Assembly (NCBI GenBank): GCA_907165135.1
Contig: OU015568.1
Location: 9,804,501 to 9,868,500, forward strand
Origin: Oikopleura dioica
Lineage: Eukaryota > Chordata > Appendicularia > Copelata > Oikopleuridae
DNA: 64,000 bases
Direction of reading: 5' to 3'
Part shown: positions 43,769 through 53,128 of the stretch, in pieces
How positions within the stretch are numbered: the stretch's first letter is position 1
How the letters are laid out: each line of letters opens with the position of its first letter
Program-made: the position numbers and the translations under genes
The notes under the pieces: model-generated
What the model was told of the DNA's origin: nothing
Databases searched by the model: none
Seen by the model: only the letters and a program-made list of their open reading frames with translations

Positions 43769-45108
43769 TCACCAGCCGCGGCAGGGCGAAATTTTCTTCG
43801 CGAACTTTCCTTCTTCAAAAAGACAATACTCAGGATGAAGAGCTGCAGTAAAACAACTGTGCGCTGGAGCAATTCGAATGAAGTCACCGACTTTGAAGCG
43901 TGTTCTTTTGGCATGATTTTAAAGCATGTCATAATAAATTTGGGGGTGAAAAAATTGGTTGTTGAAATCTTTCCTGAGGTCAAAGTCCCCAGATTTTAGT
44001 TTGAGCTTTCCGGCTTCTTGGCTCATTCCAGATATGAACATATCATCATTAGGCTAATAAATCTTAGAGTGTCCTTTCTATCAGAAAAATGCTACCGCTA
44101 GAACTTTTCCGAAATCGAGCTCGGGAGAATCCTTTGAAATTGCTAAAAATCCGGCGTCAATGACGATGTAGCTCTCGAACACAGAGTTAACTCGAGATAG
44201 AACGAAGGCGCCGATGTCGGCCTCTTTACAACTTCCTAGAGTTTCTTGGCAGTAGTCGTAGAAACAGTAGTTTCCAGGGTGTAGTTCGTCGAGCTCTCCG
44301 AATTCGTCTACGGGCTGTCCACAACCTGGAGTAGATCCAGTGCTACGAGAAGATAAAACCTACAAATACTGGTCTTGTACCCGATGAATATAGGCGCAGC
44401 ATCTTCGAATTGATCTTCCAAGTGATCTCTTAGTTTTTTCAGCTTGGCCACAGTTTCTTTGTTCATCTCTTCAATTTTCTCGACTGTCGAATCCTTATTC
44501 CTCAAATAAGTATGTCCGCAATGATTGTAAATGCCCATGAAGGTGAACCGATCTGGCGCTGCTAATAATCGTGAAAGTATTTTGGAAATTTTAGCTTCCT
44601 CTTCGACGTTGATTCCGCTTCGTTCATAGCCAGTGCTCACCTCGATTAGCACTTTCTAAAGTTTCGTCATCAAATTATCCAGTAATATCGCTGTTTACCC
44701 ATGGCTTGTTACAATCTTCCAAAATCTCGAGAACCTCAACAGTGTTCACCAAAATCGACACGTCTTTCTGCTCATGAATAGCCTTCACCCTCTTCAATTT
44801 GTCCTCAGTAATCGGTATCGCAAAGAGGATGTCATCAAAACCACCATTTGCGAAAAACTCTAGTTCTGCTAGAGTCGAGACTGAAATTTTCTTTTTACTT
44901 GGAGCCATCAATTCTCCAATTTCAAGCGTTTTGTGAGTTTTCATATGCGGACGCAAAACACAGTCATACTTTTTCGCCATGTCGATCATATTTTGACTTA
45001 ATTTTTTTTACAAAAAATGTCAAGTTGTATCTACCAATTTCGTTTGACAACATCTAAATCGACGATAAACGCAGGAGTTGATAAATCTTCAAAATTAAAC
45101 GCTTTCAT
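43769..45108 (-). CDS. D-serine dehydratase/D-threonine aldolase-like PLP enzyme
   Basis: Fold-type III PLP enzyme (alanine-racemase N-terminal domain family, DSD1-like). ATG at 45108 gives MKAFNFEDLSTPAFIVDLDVV; the next exon has LRPHMKTHKT, where the Lys should bind PLP. Then VSTLAELEFFANGGFDDILF, KVLIEVSTGYERSGI, FMGIYNHCGHTY, TPGCGQPVDEFGELDELHPGNY and VNSVFESYIVIDAG. The last exon reads VGDFIRIAPAHSCFTAALH, carrying the His and Cys that bind zinc in this family, and ends with TGA at 43771-43769. A TTTTTTTAG acceptor lies about 50 bp upstream of the start, and the hyaluronidase stop is 103 bp upstream, so the two are probably co-transcribed. Substrate (D-serine, D-threonine or other) cannot be read from sequence. 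Confidence 0.87.
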
Positions 45109-45210
45109 TTTTATCTCTTACGATCTTTCACCCAACATCAATATTTGCTAAAAAAAAGAAGATTCTGAGTCACGATTTATTGGCAATAAAAGCATAAAGA
45201 TTTTGTCGGT

Positions 45211-46328
45211 TTATTTCAAACTTTTCAGTTCTAAAACAAGAGGCCCTAGGGTCGTTTCAATATAATTCTTCATTGCTTCACAGGTTGGCCCAGTTTTCAA
45301 TTGAAAGTCTTCCAAGTTGCTATTCCAAAGTACTATTCCGTCTCCACCTCGGTCTTTTATGCCATAGAAAGCATGTTCAAGGTCATCTTTTGTGAGAAAC
45401 TCTGGTTTCATAGCAATGCTATGATATGATAGCATACTGTACTCGTTGATAATGAAACACTGGAGATGACAGTGTAAATTTGTCCCGAACACGGATTGCT
45501 TCGCCTGTTCTTGAGAACGTATACGCTGTGATGTTTGGAGAATTTTTTTGAGCAAGCGGAATATAACTTGAAGGAAAAATGGCGGTGGATTCATACCACA
45601 ACCAGTCGGTTTCGTCATCCTAGAAGATTTATACGATCAATATTTATCTTGAAAGTACCCATGTCACTGCTCTCCCATCACAGTTCATCTCTCCATTGAA
45701 TTGATTATGGCAATCAGGAAATCTATAATATCCCCACTTTCCTCCGGGTCTAAGCTTCTGACAAGTTTTCAATGTCTTCAGCATAAATTCTCTTGCAGCA
45801 TCATTGAAATCACGATGAGAATAATCTAACTGTTCATCTTCGGTCGCATTTGGATACATCTTCTTTGCTAGAAGAAGACTCTGGTCTCGATAGATTTGTC
45901 GACTGTCCCAGTTACGCTCCCAAAGTGGATCCCATTGCTCCCAGTCCAAAATTGCGATGCTGAAAGTCTCATTTTTCTGGTTTATATTTGACAATTTACC
46001 CATTGAACTCTTTATTTGGAATCATTTCGGTAACAACTCTAGCGACACTATCAAGGTGTCTATCCAAATCGCCAAGTTGTGGGAGCCCTCCATTGACAGC
46101 ATTACTATTTGCATCAAAGTAAGGCCACGTTCCAATCACATGCGAGTAGAGAATATTTACGACAGAGCCATTCCACGATTGATTCTCATTCGCTTCAATT
46201 CCGTATTTTTCCAATTGCAAGTCTATGCCATGCTTCGGACAGTTCTCTGAGGGGGTGTTCCAAAAAACTCGAAAAGACGGGTCTTCGATGGCTCCAAGGA
46301 ACCCAAAAAACTTTAGAATTTCTCTCAT
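45211..46328 (-). CDS. HYAL: Hyaluronidase (glycoside hydrolase family 56)
   Basis: Endo-beta-N-acetylhexosaminidase acting on hyaluronan or chondroitin. ATG at 46328 (MREILKFFGFLGA). Exon 1 to 46003 carries FRVFWNTPSENCPK and YSHVIGTWPYFDANSNAVNGG, typical of the family. Exon 2 (45959-45659) has the catalytic motif AILDWEQWDPLW with acid Glu in DWE, then FMLKTLKTCQKLRPGGKWGYYRFPDC. Exon 3 from 45619 has ETDWLWYESTAIFPSSY, then a 40-nt intron with donor GTTTCA brings in IAMKPEFLTKDDL and GGDGIVLWNS. It ends LELKSLK with TAA (45213-45211). About 325 aa, so it lacks the EGF-like tail of vertebrate HYALs. The N-terminal leader is only weakly hydrophobic, so secretion is likely but not certain. 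Confidence 0.92.
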
Positions 46329-46562
46329 TCGAAAATGCAGTATCTAGTTATTTGCCGAGATTTCCTTCGATACGAGATGGTTTTGCTTGTTTAGATCTTA
46401 GCGTTGGTTGAGCGATTAACACCTGCATAAATCATGTAATATTGCTTCGACTGACGATGCTAGAGCATATACATATGATTTTATGTTAATATTTTTATTA
46501 AGATAACTATATTACCAATACAGTATTGGAACTTACAGAGGTGCTACTTTATTGTTTAACGG

Positions 46563-47998
46563 TTAATCAATCTCTGTGCCAGGATCATGAAGTCCCCAGT
46601 GTTCCAATTGACATTGAAGAGACCAAACACGGCAACAGATCCAGCACCATTCTGTATCACAAAATGGTGCCTGGCAGGTCATGTGGTTGCAGCCGGAAAT
46701 TTTCTCCGCTGGGGTTTGACAATCTGGGCATTTCTAAAAAAAGTTTTAACAGAAATCTTTTTCGGACCAACTTGTACCTTCATTTTTGCAATCAATGACT
46801 TAGAATTATCATTACTCGGTGCATTCGAACATTCGCCTTGATGAGCCTCTTCGTTACAATTAGCACAGAACTGGTAGTAGCAAACTGGGCAAGTTATAAT
46901 GCCGCCTTCTTTTGTCTCCACAAGAAATACACTTCCACAGCTTTGCTTTGGGCAAAAGAGCCTATTTTCTTGCTTGGAAAGGAAGAATTCTGTCGACATT
47001 GTTCCGTAGAGATCGTAAATTTCATCTCCAAAGAGTCGAAGAATCTGGGGTTTCCAGGTTTTATCAGGAACTGAATGACAGGCCGGACAGGCGAGCATCA
47101 CGCCGGAGGAATTGAAGGATAATGCTGGGCTTTTTCGTTCTTTGATTGAGTGTTCGGCGTAACGCTCGTAGCAGGGAAGACATGTGACGTGACAGGGCAG
47201 TCCAGATTTCTAAAAATGGAACTGAAATCAAGGAAGAAATTAAGCGTGTTTACCTGGAAAACAACGACGGGTTCTAGTCTTATTTCATCGAAACAAATGC
47301 AGCACAAATTTGAAGAACCGCCTCCTTGAAGCCGGATGTTCTCGGGAAGACGAAGTTGTGGAATGATGATTTGGTCACGATCGTGTTCTGTACAAATTGA
47401 ATTTTTCGAAGGATTTGGAACTTCGCAGGAGCATCTGGGCTTTGAAGAGATGAGGTAGCTTTGACATTGAGAGCAGGTGATTTTGGGATATGCAGGGGTT
47501 GGGCTTCGAGTGGTTTTGACGCATTCTTTGCAAATGGCGAAGTTGATTTCAGGAAAGTGAGGATGGTGCTCAACGGATTTGCCAAAGACAATCGAATTCA
47601 AATACTGAAAGAGTACGTTACAAATGGACATTTTGAGGGAAATCAAACGACATACTTTAAAAATCAGTACGGGGCAAGGTAATTTTACCGTTGAAAGGAT
47701 ATGTCCTCGAGATTCAGGCGGGAAGAGGATGAATTCAAAATGCTCCAAGGAGAAGAGATCGGATAGAACGGTCGTTGGAGTCAATTCGACTCCTGTAAGG
47801 ATGAGCCGTGAATCTGGTGCTTCTGAAAGATGTGTATGGGTGAAGAAGAAGGATCAAAAATGTGAACATACGGCACAAATCAAGAATATCTTTCACGGAA
47901 CAGTTTCGCTCAATTTCCAAATCGATCCTTTTCCCATTTTCTTTTTTCAGAAGCGAGCAAAGAACTCTCTCCCTAACCAACTTCCGCTCTTCATCCAT
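46563..47998 (-). CDS. PRKN: Parkin RBR E3 ubiquitin ligase
   Basis: PINK1-activated ligase of mitochondrial quality control. Exons 47998-47872, 47822-47689, 47604-47254, 47209-46778 and 46733-46563 join in phase. Order: ubiquitin-like domain (VLCSLLKKENGKRIDLEIE ... RLILTGVELTPTTVL), RING0 zinc module (INFAICKECVKTTRSP ... TCSQCQSYL), RING1 (NLCCICFDEIRLEPVVVFQ, CHVTCLPCYERYAEHS), in-between RING (RLFCPKQSCGSVFLVE, ITCPVCYYQFCANCNEEAH) and RING2 (KCPDCQTPAEKISGCNHMTC). The Cys in SGCNHMTC is the expected catalytic one. The C-terminus WSLQCQLEHWGLHDPG resembles the parkin WxxxCxxxHW end but is a few residues longer. Minus-strand AATAAA lies 10 nt after the stop. The start is 189 bp from the divergent cyclophilin gene. 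Confidence 0.9.
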
Positions 47999-48186
47999 CT
48001 CCACCTTTCTTCTCCAGACTCTCTTATCAGCAGCGATCGCCCATCAAGAGATTTCTGAGAATTCGACGTAGCGCCCACGATTTTCCCAAGTTGTGAGTCA
48101 CTCAGCTCCTCCCCGGGCGCTCGGACTTGAACTAAAAATGGAGAACAACTCGCCAAACTTGAGCCAGAAAGAGAAAAACGCCAGAA

Positions 48187-48969
48187 ATGAAGATTTTCAA
48201 GACCTTGGGACTTCTAGCTGCAGTTGCTGCTGAAAGTTATACAGTAAGAGGCCATAATTATCATGCAGTTGTAATAATTTACCAAAAAATGACGCTTTTA
48301 TTTTTTAATTCCTCACTTTCATCCTTAATTTCTTGTTTTTAGGTGACTGAGGAAGTAACATTCGTCATTTACAACCGCTGGAGAAAAGTGGGCGATATCA
48401 AAATTGGTCTCTTTGGCGAGGTAGTCCCGAAAACGGCCAAGAACTTTTGCAAACTCGCTTCAGGGTCAGCAAGAGTCGGAAAATACGCAGGGTAAATGTA
48501 CGTGGTGATAGATTTTACAGCACTCTGGCATTCTTACTAACATTCTCTTAAGATCCAAGTTCCACCGAGTGATCGAGAATTTCATGATCCAAGGCGGCGA
48601 TTTTACCCGACACAACGGACAAGGAGGCTACTCCATTTACGGGCGCACTTTTCCCGATGAGAGCTTCGCCATTCCTCACAGCACTGGAGTCGTTTCGATG
48701 GCCAACAGAGGCCCAGATACAAATTCGTCCCAGTTTTTCATCACTACTGTGAAAACATCCTGGCTGGATGGTAAACATGTTGTTTTCGGAAAAGGTTAGA
48801 ATTTTATTATTGTTCGCTTTTCTAGCCTTTTATAGTTGTCGACGGCTGGGATGTCGTGAAGACAGTGGAGCGCTATGGAAAATACGACACCTTCAGAATC
48901 GAAAGAGCAAGTTGCCGAGAAATTTTCAACGAAGATCAATACGAAATCGATATAAACGGCGAAGAGTAA
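48187..48969 (+). CDS. Secreted cyclophilin, copy 1
   Basis: Peptidyl-prolyl cis-trans isomerase of the secretory pathway (cyclophilin B type). [19 protein letters not shown] is a signal peptide. Four exons with short introns. The core reads [67 protein letters not shown]. Catalytic Arg, Phe, Gln, Trp and His (by cyclophilin A positions) are all present. TAA at 48967-48969. No KDEL-like end; the C-terminus is EIDINGEE. A tandem paralogue follows 150 bp downstream. An AG acceptor immediately before AAATGAAG is consistent with trans-splicing. Confidence 0.93.
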
Positions 48970-49121
48970 CATCGTTTTCCCTAGTTTTTCTCCTTTTCCT
49001 CTTCTGTTCTTTATGCCCACTTTATTAACCTTTCATCTTTTGTTTTACACTAGAAAAGCTATCTAAACTGAGCAAAATATCTAAAACCCTCGATTCAGAA
49101 AACTCAAATAAACATTCAGAA

Positions 49122-49887
49122 ATGAAATTCCTGAAGTCTCTCTTTCTCGCTGGTTTGGCCAGCGCAAACCAATCTTTTCGAGTCACGAAAGAAGCAGTTT
49201 TCGACGTAACAATTGACGGTCAAACTGCCGGACAAGTCGTTATCGGTCTCTTTGGTGAGGATGTACCAAGAACTGTCGACAACTTTTGCCAGCTTTCTGC
49301 AGGTCATGAAGTTGGAACTTACGAAGGGTAAGTGCATCTAATCGTGTGCGAGAAAGCAAAATGACTTTAGGTCGACTTTCCATCGAATCATCAAAAACTT
49401 CATGATCCAGGGCGGTGATTTCACCCGTGGAGACGGAACAGGGGGCAAATCCATCTACGGGAACAAATTCGAAGACGAGAACTTCTCCATTCCTCATGCT
49501 ATTGGAATGATTTCAATGGCTAATGCAGGGCCAAACACAAATGGTTCACAGTTCTTCATCTGTACCGCTCCTACGCCTTGGCTCAATGGAAAACACGTGG
49601 TCTTTGGAAAAGGTTCTTTGATAAATAAATCATCTAAAACACTTGTTTCTTGATCAATTTTTCATGTTAAAACTGGTCATAGAAAGTCTAAAGGGGGCTT
49701 ACATTCAGTAGTTAAATGTTGATTCATCTTTTTAGTGAGTTCTGGATTCGACGTTGTAAAGTCAATGGAAGCTGTCGAGACTGGCGGTGCCAGAGGACGA
49801 GATTCGCCAAGAAAAGAAGTCAAAATCGCTAGATCTAGCTGCCGAGATCCAGACCATTCGTACACTCTTGACTCCAGCAACTTGTAA
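49122..49887 (+). CDS. Secreted cyclophilin, copy 2
   Basis: Tandem paralogue of the preceding gene. Signal peptide [15 protein letters not shown], then [32 protein letters not shown] is split by normal cyclophilin motifs: [50 protein letters not shown]. Active-site residues are intact. Three introns, the last one about 120 nt. The C-terminal exon starts [15 protein letters not shown] and ends LDSSNL, TAA at 49885-49887. The acceptor AACATTCAG lies two bases before the ATG. Copy 1 and copy 2 differ widely outside the core, so the duplication is not recent. Confidence 0.93.
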
Positions 49888-50131
49888 ATTTCCTAACTCA
49901 GGTTCCATGACCAACTTCTTGATAGTTATAAATTGTGTATTTATAAATTTATCAGTGCAATATATTCAAGAGCTATCTTTTAGTAAGAAGCTCCATTCTA
50001 TAATTCATCTCAAATTTGTTCCTATTATTCTAACCCGATTTCTGTGACTCTATTTTTTCTGATGCCAACTGGTGTTCCAACTTTCCAAAGCCCATTTTTA
50101 ATGCATTTCTCAATTTCAGAATAAACTCGGG

Positions 50132-50551
50132 ATGGATTTGACTGATCCAAAAGTTAAAAACTCGGATAAACTTGAAATCTGTCGCAAGTTTTTCTTCGGC
50201 GGTTTCGCACTCCTGCCCTGGCTCTGGCTTGTCAACGGCGTTTGGTTCTTCCGAGAAGCGTATTTCAAAGAGCCCTTCGACGAGCAGATCAGAATTCGAA
50301 AGTAAGAAACCGAGTTATTAGGTATTTGCGGTATCTTAAATTTTAGATATGTAATGTACTCAATAATTGGCGCTACGGTTTGGATAGCGGGACTGACCGC
50401 CTGGAACTGCGTCTTTCAGATGAATCGTGCGTCTTGGGGTGCAACTGGCGACGTTTTATCAGGTAATATCCCCATCTCTATCCTTGCATGGTCAGTTATG
50501 CTGCATAACTTATGCTAATTTTTAGCCTACATTCCCGTCGGAATCCCATAG
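50132..50551 (+). CDS. PSENEN: PEN-2, gamma-secretase subunit
   Basis: Small membrane subunit that activates presenilin. Three exons: 50132 to about 50302, 50347 to about 50461, and 50525-50551. [20 protein letters not shown] precedes the first hydrophobic hairpin ([16 protein letters not shown]), then [10 protein letters not shown], then the transmembrane segment [19 protein letters not shown], then [21 protein letters not shown] at the C-terminus. About 104 aa, normal for the family (101). The DYLSF-like end of vertebrate PEN-2 is replaced by AYIPVGIP, as in other invertebrates. It lies about 245 bp after the cyclophilin and 155 bp before EXOSC9. Confidence 0.95.
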
Positions 50552-50705
50552 AATACCGCAAAAGAAGCTCAGCGTGACTCTTCATCAAAAAAATACTCAT
50601 TTTCAATGTCAAAACTTTCTTCTGTACAGAAAAATACTCGAGCCTTTAATTTCCCTCCAATAAACTCATTCCACATGAGCCTCAATAAGTTAAATTGCTG
50701 CTAGA

Positions 50706-52992
50706 ATGCGAGAGCCAGCATTTTCAAAAGCCGAAGAAAACTTTGCCAAATGTGCGATTTTCGAGGGCAACAGACTCGATGGCAGGAGCTACCTTGAGAT
50801 GCGCAAGTGTTCGATTGAATTTGGGCAGGAATTCGGCACCTGTGTCGCTAGTATAGGAAATACACGAGCCCTAGCGCATGTTTCTTGCTCTTTGGACAGG
50901 CCTAGTGAGGTTCGACCGTCAGAGGGAAAAATTGTCTTCAAAGTTGAGCTGCCGCCCCTAGCATCCCCCAGTTTTGATCTAAATAAGAAGTCTGCTTTTG
51001 CGATTGACTTAAACCGGTTGTTAGAAAAGGCTATTGTTCAAAGGTAAAAATAAATCGACCTGCTGAGGCTTGAATTGTGTTTAGCCGTTGCATTGATATC
51101 GAAGAACTGTGCGTGCGAGCTGGGGAACAATGCTGGACCCTGCGAGTAGAAGTGACTGCGCTAAATCACGAAGGAAACCTTTCCGATGCTCTTTGTCTGG
51201 CTGCTATGGGCGCTCTCATGCATTTCAAGCGACCAGAAGTGACTGTAGATGGGCACGATGTAAAAATTCATACTGCCGATGAAAAAGAACCAACAAGATT
51301 GACCCTTCATCATAAACCATTCTGTGTTACGATTGGATATATTGAGGATGATCGAACAGGTGAATTTAGCAGAAGATAAATTTGAAGATGAGAAAATTTT
51401 AGAATCGGATGGAGATAGACAAAAGATTTTGGTCCTGGATCCAGTGAGGCAGGAGGAACAAGTGTTGTCGGGAATAATTTCAATAGCTATCAACAAGCAT
51501 AGAGAGGTAAGTCAGTTCAAATAGCGGTTTTTAACCCGTTAACAGGGTGGTCGATTTCGCCTACGCCTGTTTGTGATTGAGTGAAATCATGGATTCGGGC
51601 ATGCGATTGGCTACTCGTTTCCACGCGTGGCCGTGAGACGGCCACGCGCCTGTTAACGGGTTAAGAACAACATCCTCAGCCATGTCTTCGTTAGTGCGAT
51701 AGTTTTCTACTTTGGTCTTCTTTTGGTGTCGTTGTTTGAAAGTCCACGGGTTAGGGTAAGGTGCATGACGTATATTATCATCAGCAGCGTCTGATGTTTC
51801 GGGAATGTCGGCTGCCAGGATCTCCTTGACTTCTTTCTCGGCTTTTTCGATTTCTTTCTTTGCGACAATTTCTAATGCCTTTTTGTCTTTGACACTTTTC
51901 TCGAGAGAAACAATCTTTTTCTTTTGAATTATTACAAATGATTTAAGATGGACCCTAAATGATTGAATGATTGGAGCTTGAGGATTCCCATATTCAGCAG
52001 CGATGAGTGTTTCATCTTCGTTAATTATGCTATTTGATTCGATTTCTTCACAACTTTTGGTGATCTTTTGCATAGCTTCAATGGCATTGTTAAGATTATT
52101 GACATCAAGGCTTGTCTGTTGCTGTTTTTCTTTCAGGGCATCAAGTGAGGACATTTTTTTCTTGAGCAAAGCCTCGCGTTCTGCTAGTTTTTTGTTGAAG
52201 ATTTTCTCTTTCTCCTCTTGTTTTTTCTTGAAAAGAAAACGCTTTACTTCCAAGGATCGTTTAATCAATTCCATTTTTGAAAAGAAATCTAATGAGCTTG
52301 ATTGTGATCTTCTTTGAGTTGATCCCTGCCTTTTATACCTGGGCCCGGATGTTGTTCGAAATATCATTTTATTTCGAAGTCAGTCAGTTTAATTCTTGAT
52401 TCAGATCTGCGCGATGCGAGTCTCTGGTAATCGCGAGTTGGATAGCTCGCAAATTCTTTCCTGTACCAAGATTGCTGCAAATAAGGTGAAGGATCTGCAA
52501 GAGCTGATAGAAACGGCAATCAAAAAAGATGACAAGCAACGAAAGAAGGGTCGTATTCCAAGAGTGAATTGTACTGTAATGGACTCTTATCTCGGCGATC
52601 TTGGAGACATAAGCGATATTTTGGAGCAGATCAACAATATAAAAATGGAAGCTCAGCCGGAAGTGGAAATCGTTAATGAAGTTGAACCCATGAACGAGGA
52701 TGAAGAGGTACACGGTGACGAGGAAATGGTCGAAAGTAAGCCAGATGTGACTGAGGTTGAAGTGATCACCCCGAAAACGGAGTCGAACTGGAGTGAGACG
52801 GAGAAATGGTTCGACAGTGAGAAACAAGTTTTTGTGAGGGCTTCATGTACGTTTATGTTTTTTTTATAATTTTTTCTGAATCCCTCCAAAGCAGATAAAA
52901 ACGAGACGAGCAAACAGACCGCTCCAGAAACAACTGCCGACGATAGTGAAGAAGAAGAAACAGTTCAGATTACTAGCACTGAGTTAAAATAG
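50706..52992 (+). CDS. EXOSC9: Exosome component 9 (RRP45)
   Basis: RNase-PH-like ring subunit of the RNA exosome, structural rather than catalytic. The start is at AG|A ATG (50706). Exon 1 holds FAKCAIFEGNRLDGRSYLEMR and SIGNTRALAHVSCSLDRPSEVRP. Exon 2 has RAGEQCWTLRVEVTALNHEGNL and HHKPFCVTIGYI. A 44-nt intron and a short exon (DGDRQKILVLDPVRQEEQV ... AINKHRE) follow. Then comes an 898-nt intron (51507-52404) holding a MITE and an antisense gene. Exon from 52405 continues in phase (ICAMRVSGNRELDSSQIL, KDLQELIETAIK) into a long acidic tail. The last exon ends VQITSTELK, TAG at 52990-52992. Confidence 0.93.
51531..51664. mobile_element. 134-bp TTAA-type MITE
   Basis: Terminal inverted repeats of 16 bp, TTAACCCGTTAACAGG at the left and the exact complement at the right (51649-51664). 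If TTAA is the target duplication, the element proper is CCCGTTAACAGG...CCTGTTAACGGG, the CCC-ended form typical of piggyBac-like MITEs. A GC-rich hairpin (CGTGGCCGT/ACGGCCACG) lies inside near the right end. It sits in the large EXOSC9 intron and forms the 3' coding end of the nested antisense gene. Confidence 0.8.
51561..52274 (-). CDS. Nested antisense coiled-coil protein in the EXOSC9 intron
   Basis: An uninterrupted minus-strand frame entirely inside an 898-nt EXOSC9 intron. A TATA box at 52329-52337 implies transcription starting near 52300, so the first usable ATG is 52274 (MELIKRSLEVKRFLFKKKQ), giving 237 aa; an upstream ATG at 52367 lies above the TATA box. The protein is a Lys/Glu-rich coiled coil with a break (IINEDETLIAAEYGNPQAP), a second coil (KKIVSLEKSVKDKKALEI) and a short tail. 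The last 30 or so residues (LTGAWPSHGHAWKRV ...) and the TGA come from the MITE at 51531-51664. Intronless, so possibly a retrogene. Family not recognised. No similarity to EXOSC9. Confidence 0.6.
   Translation of the reverse strand: MELIKRSLEVKRFLFKKKQEEKEKIFNKKLAEREALLKKKMSSLDALKEKQQQTSLDVNNLNNAIEAMQKITKSCEEIESNSIINEDETLIAAEYGNPQAPIIQSFRVHLKSFVIIQKKKIVSLEKSVKDKKALEIVAKKEIEKAEKEVKEILAADIPETSDAADDNIRHAPYPNPWTFKQRHQKKTKVENYRTNEDMAEDVVLNPLTGAWPSHGHAWKRVANRMPESMISLNHKQA
52329..52337 (-). promoter_or_regulatory. TATA box of the nested gene
   Basis: TATAAAAGG on the minus strand inside the EXOSC9 intron, 55-63 bp upstream of the ATG at 52274. A close match to the consensus in the right place and orientation for the nested frame. 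Confidence 0.55.
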
Positions 52993-53128
52993 CAGCTTCA
53001 ATTGTATTTTAAAACTGGACGAAATAAAATCTTCTAGAACTTGTCTCTATTGATTCAACTGTACCGTGCGATCGCCCATTGTCAATATAATCCTTTAGGT
53101 CATTTTTATATTTTTTGTAGACTCAGTT

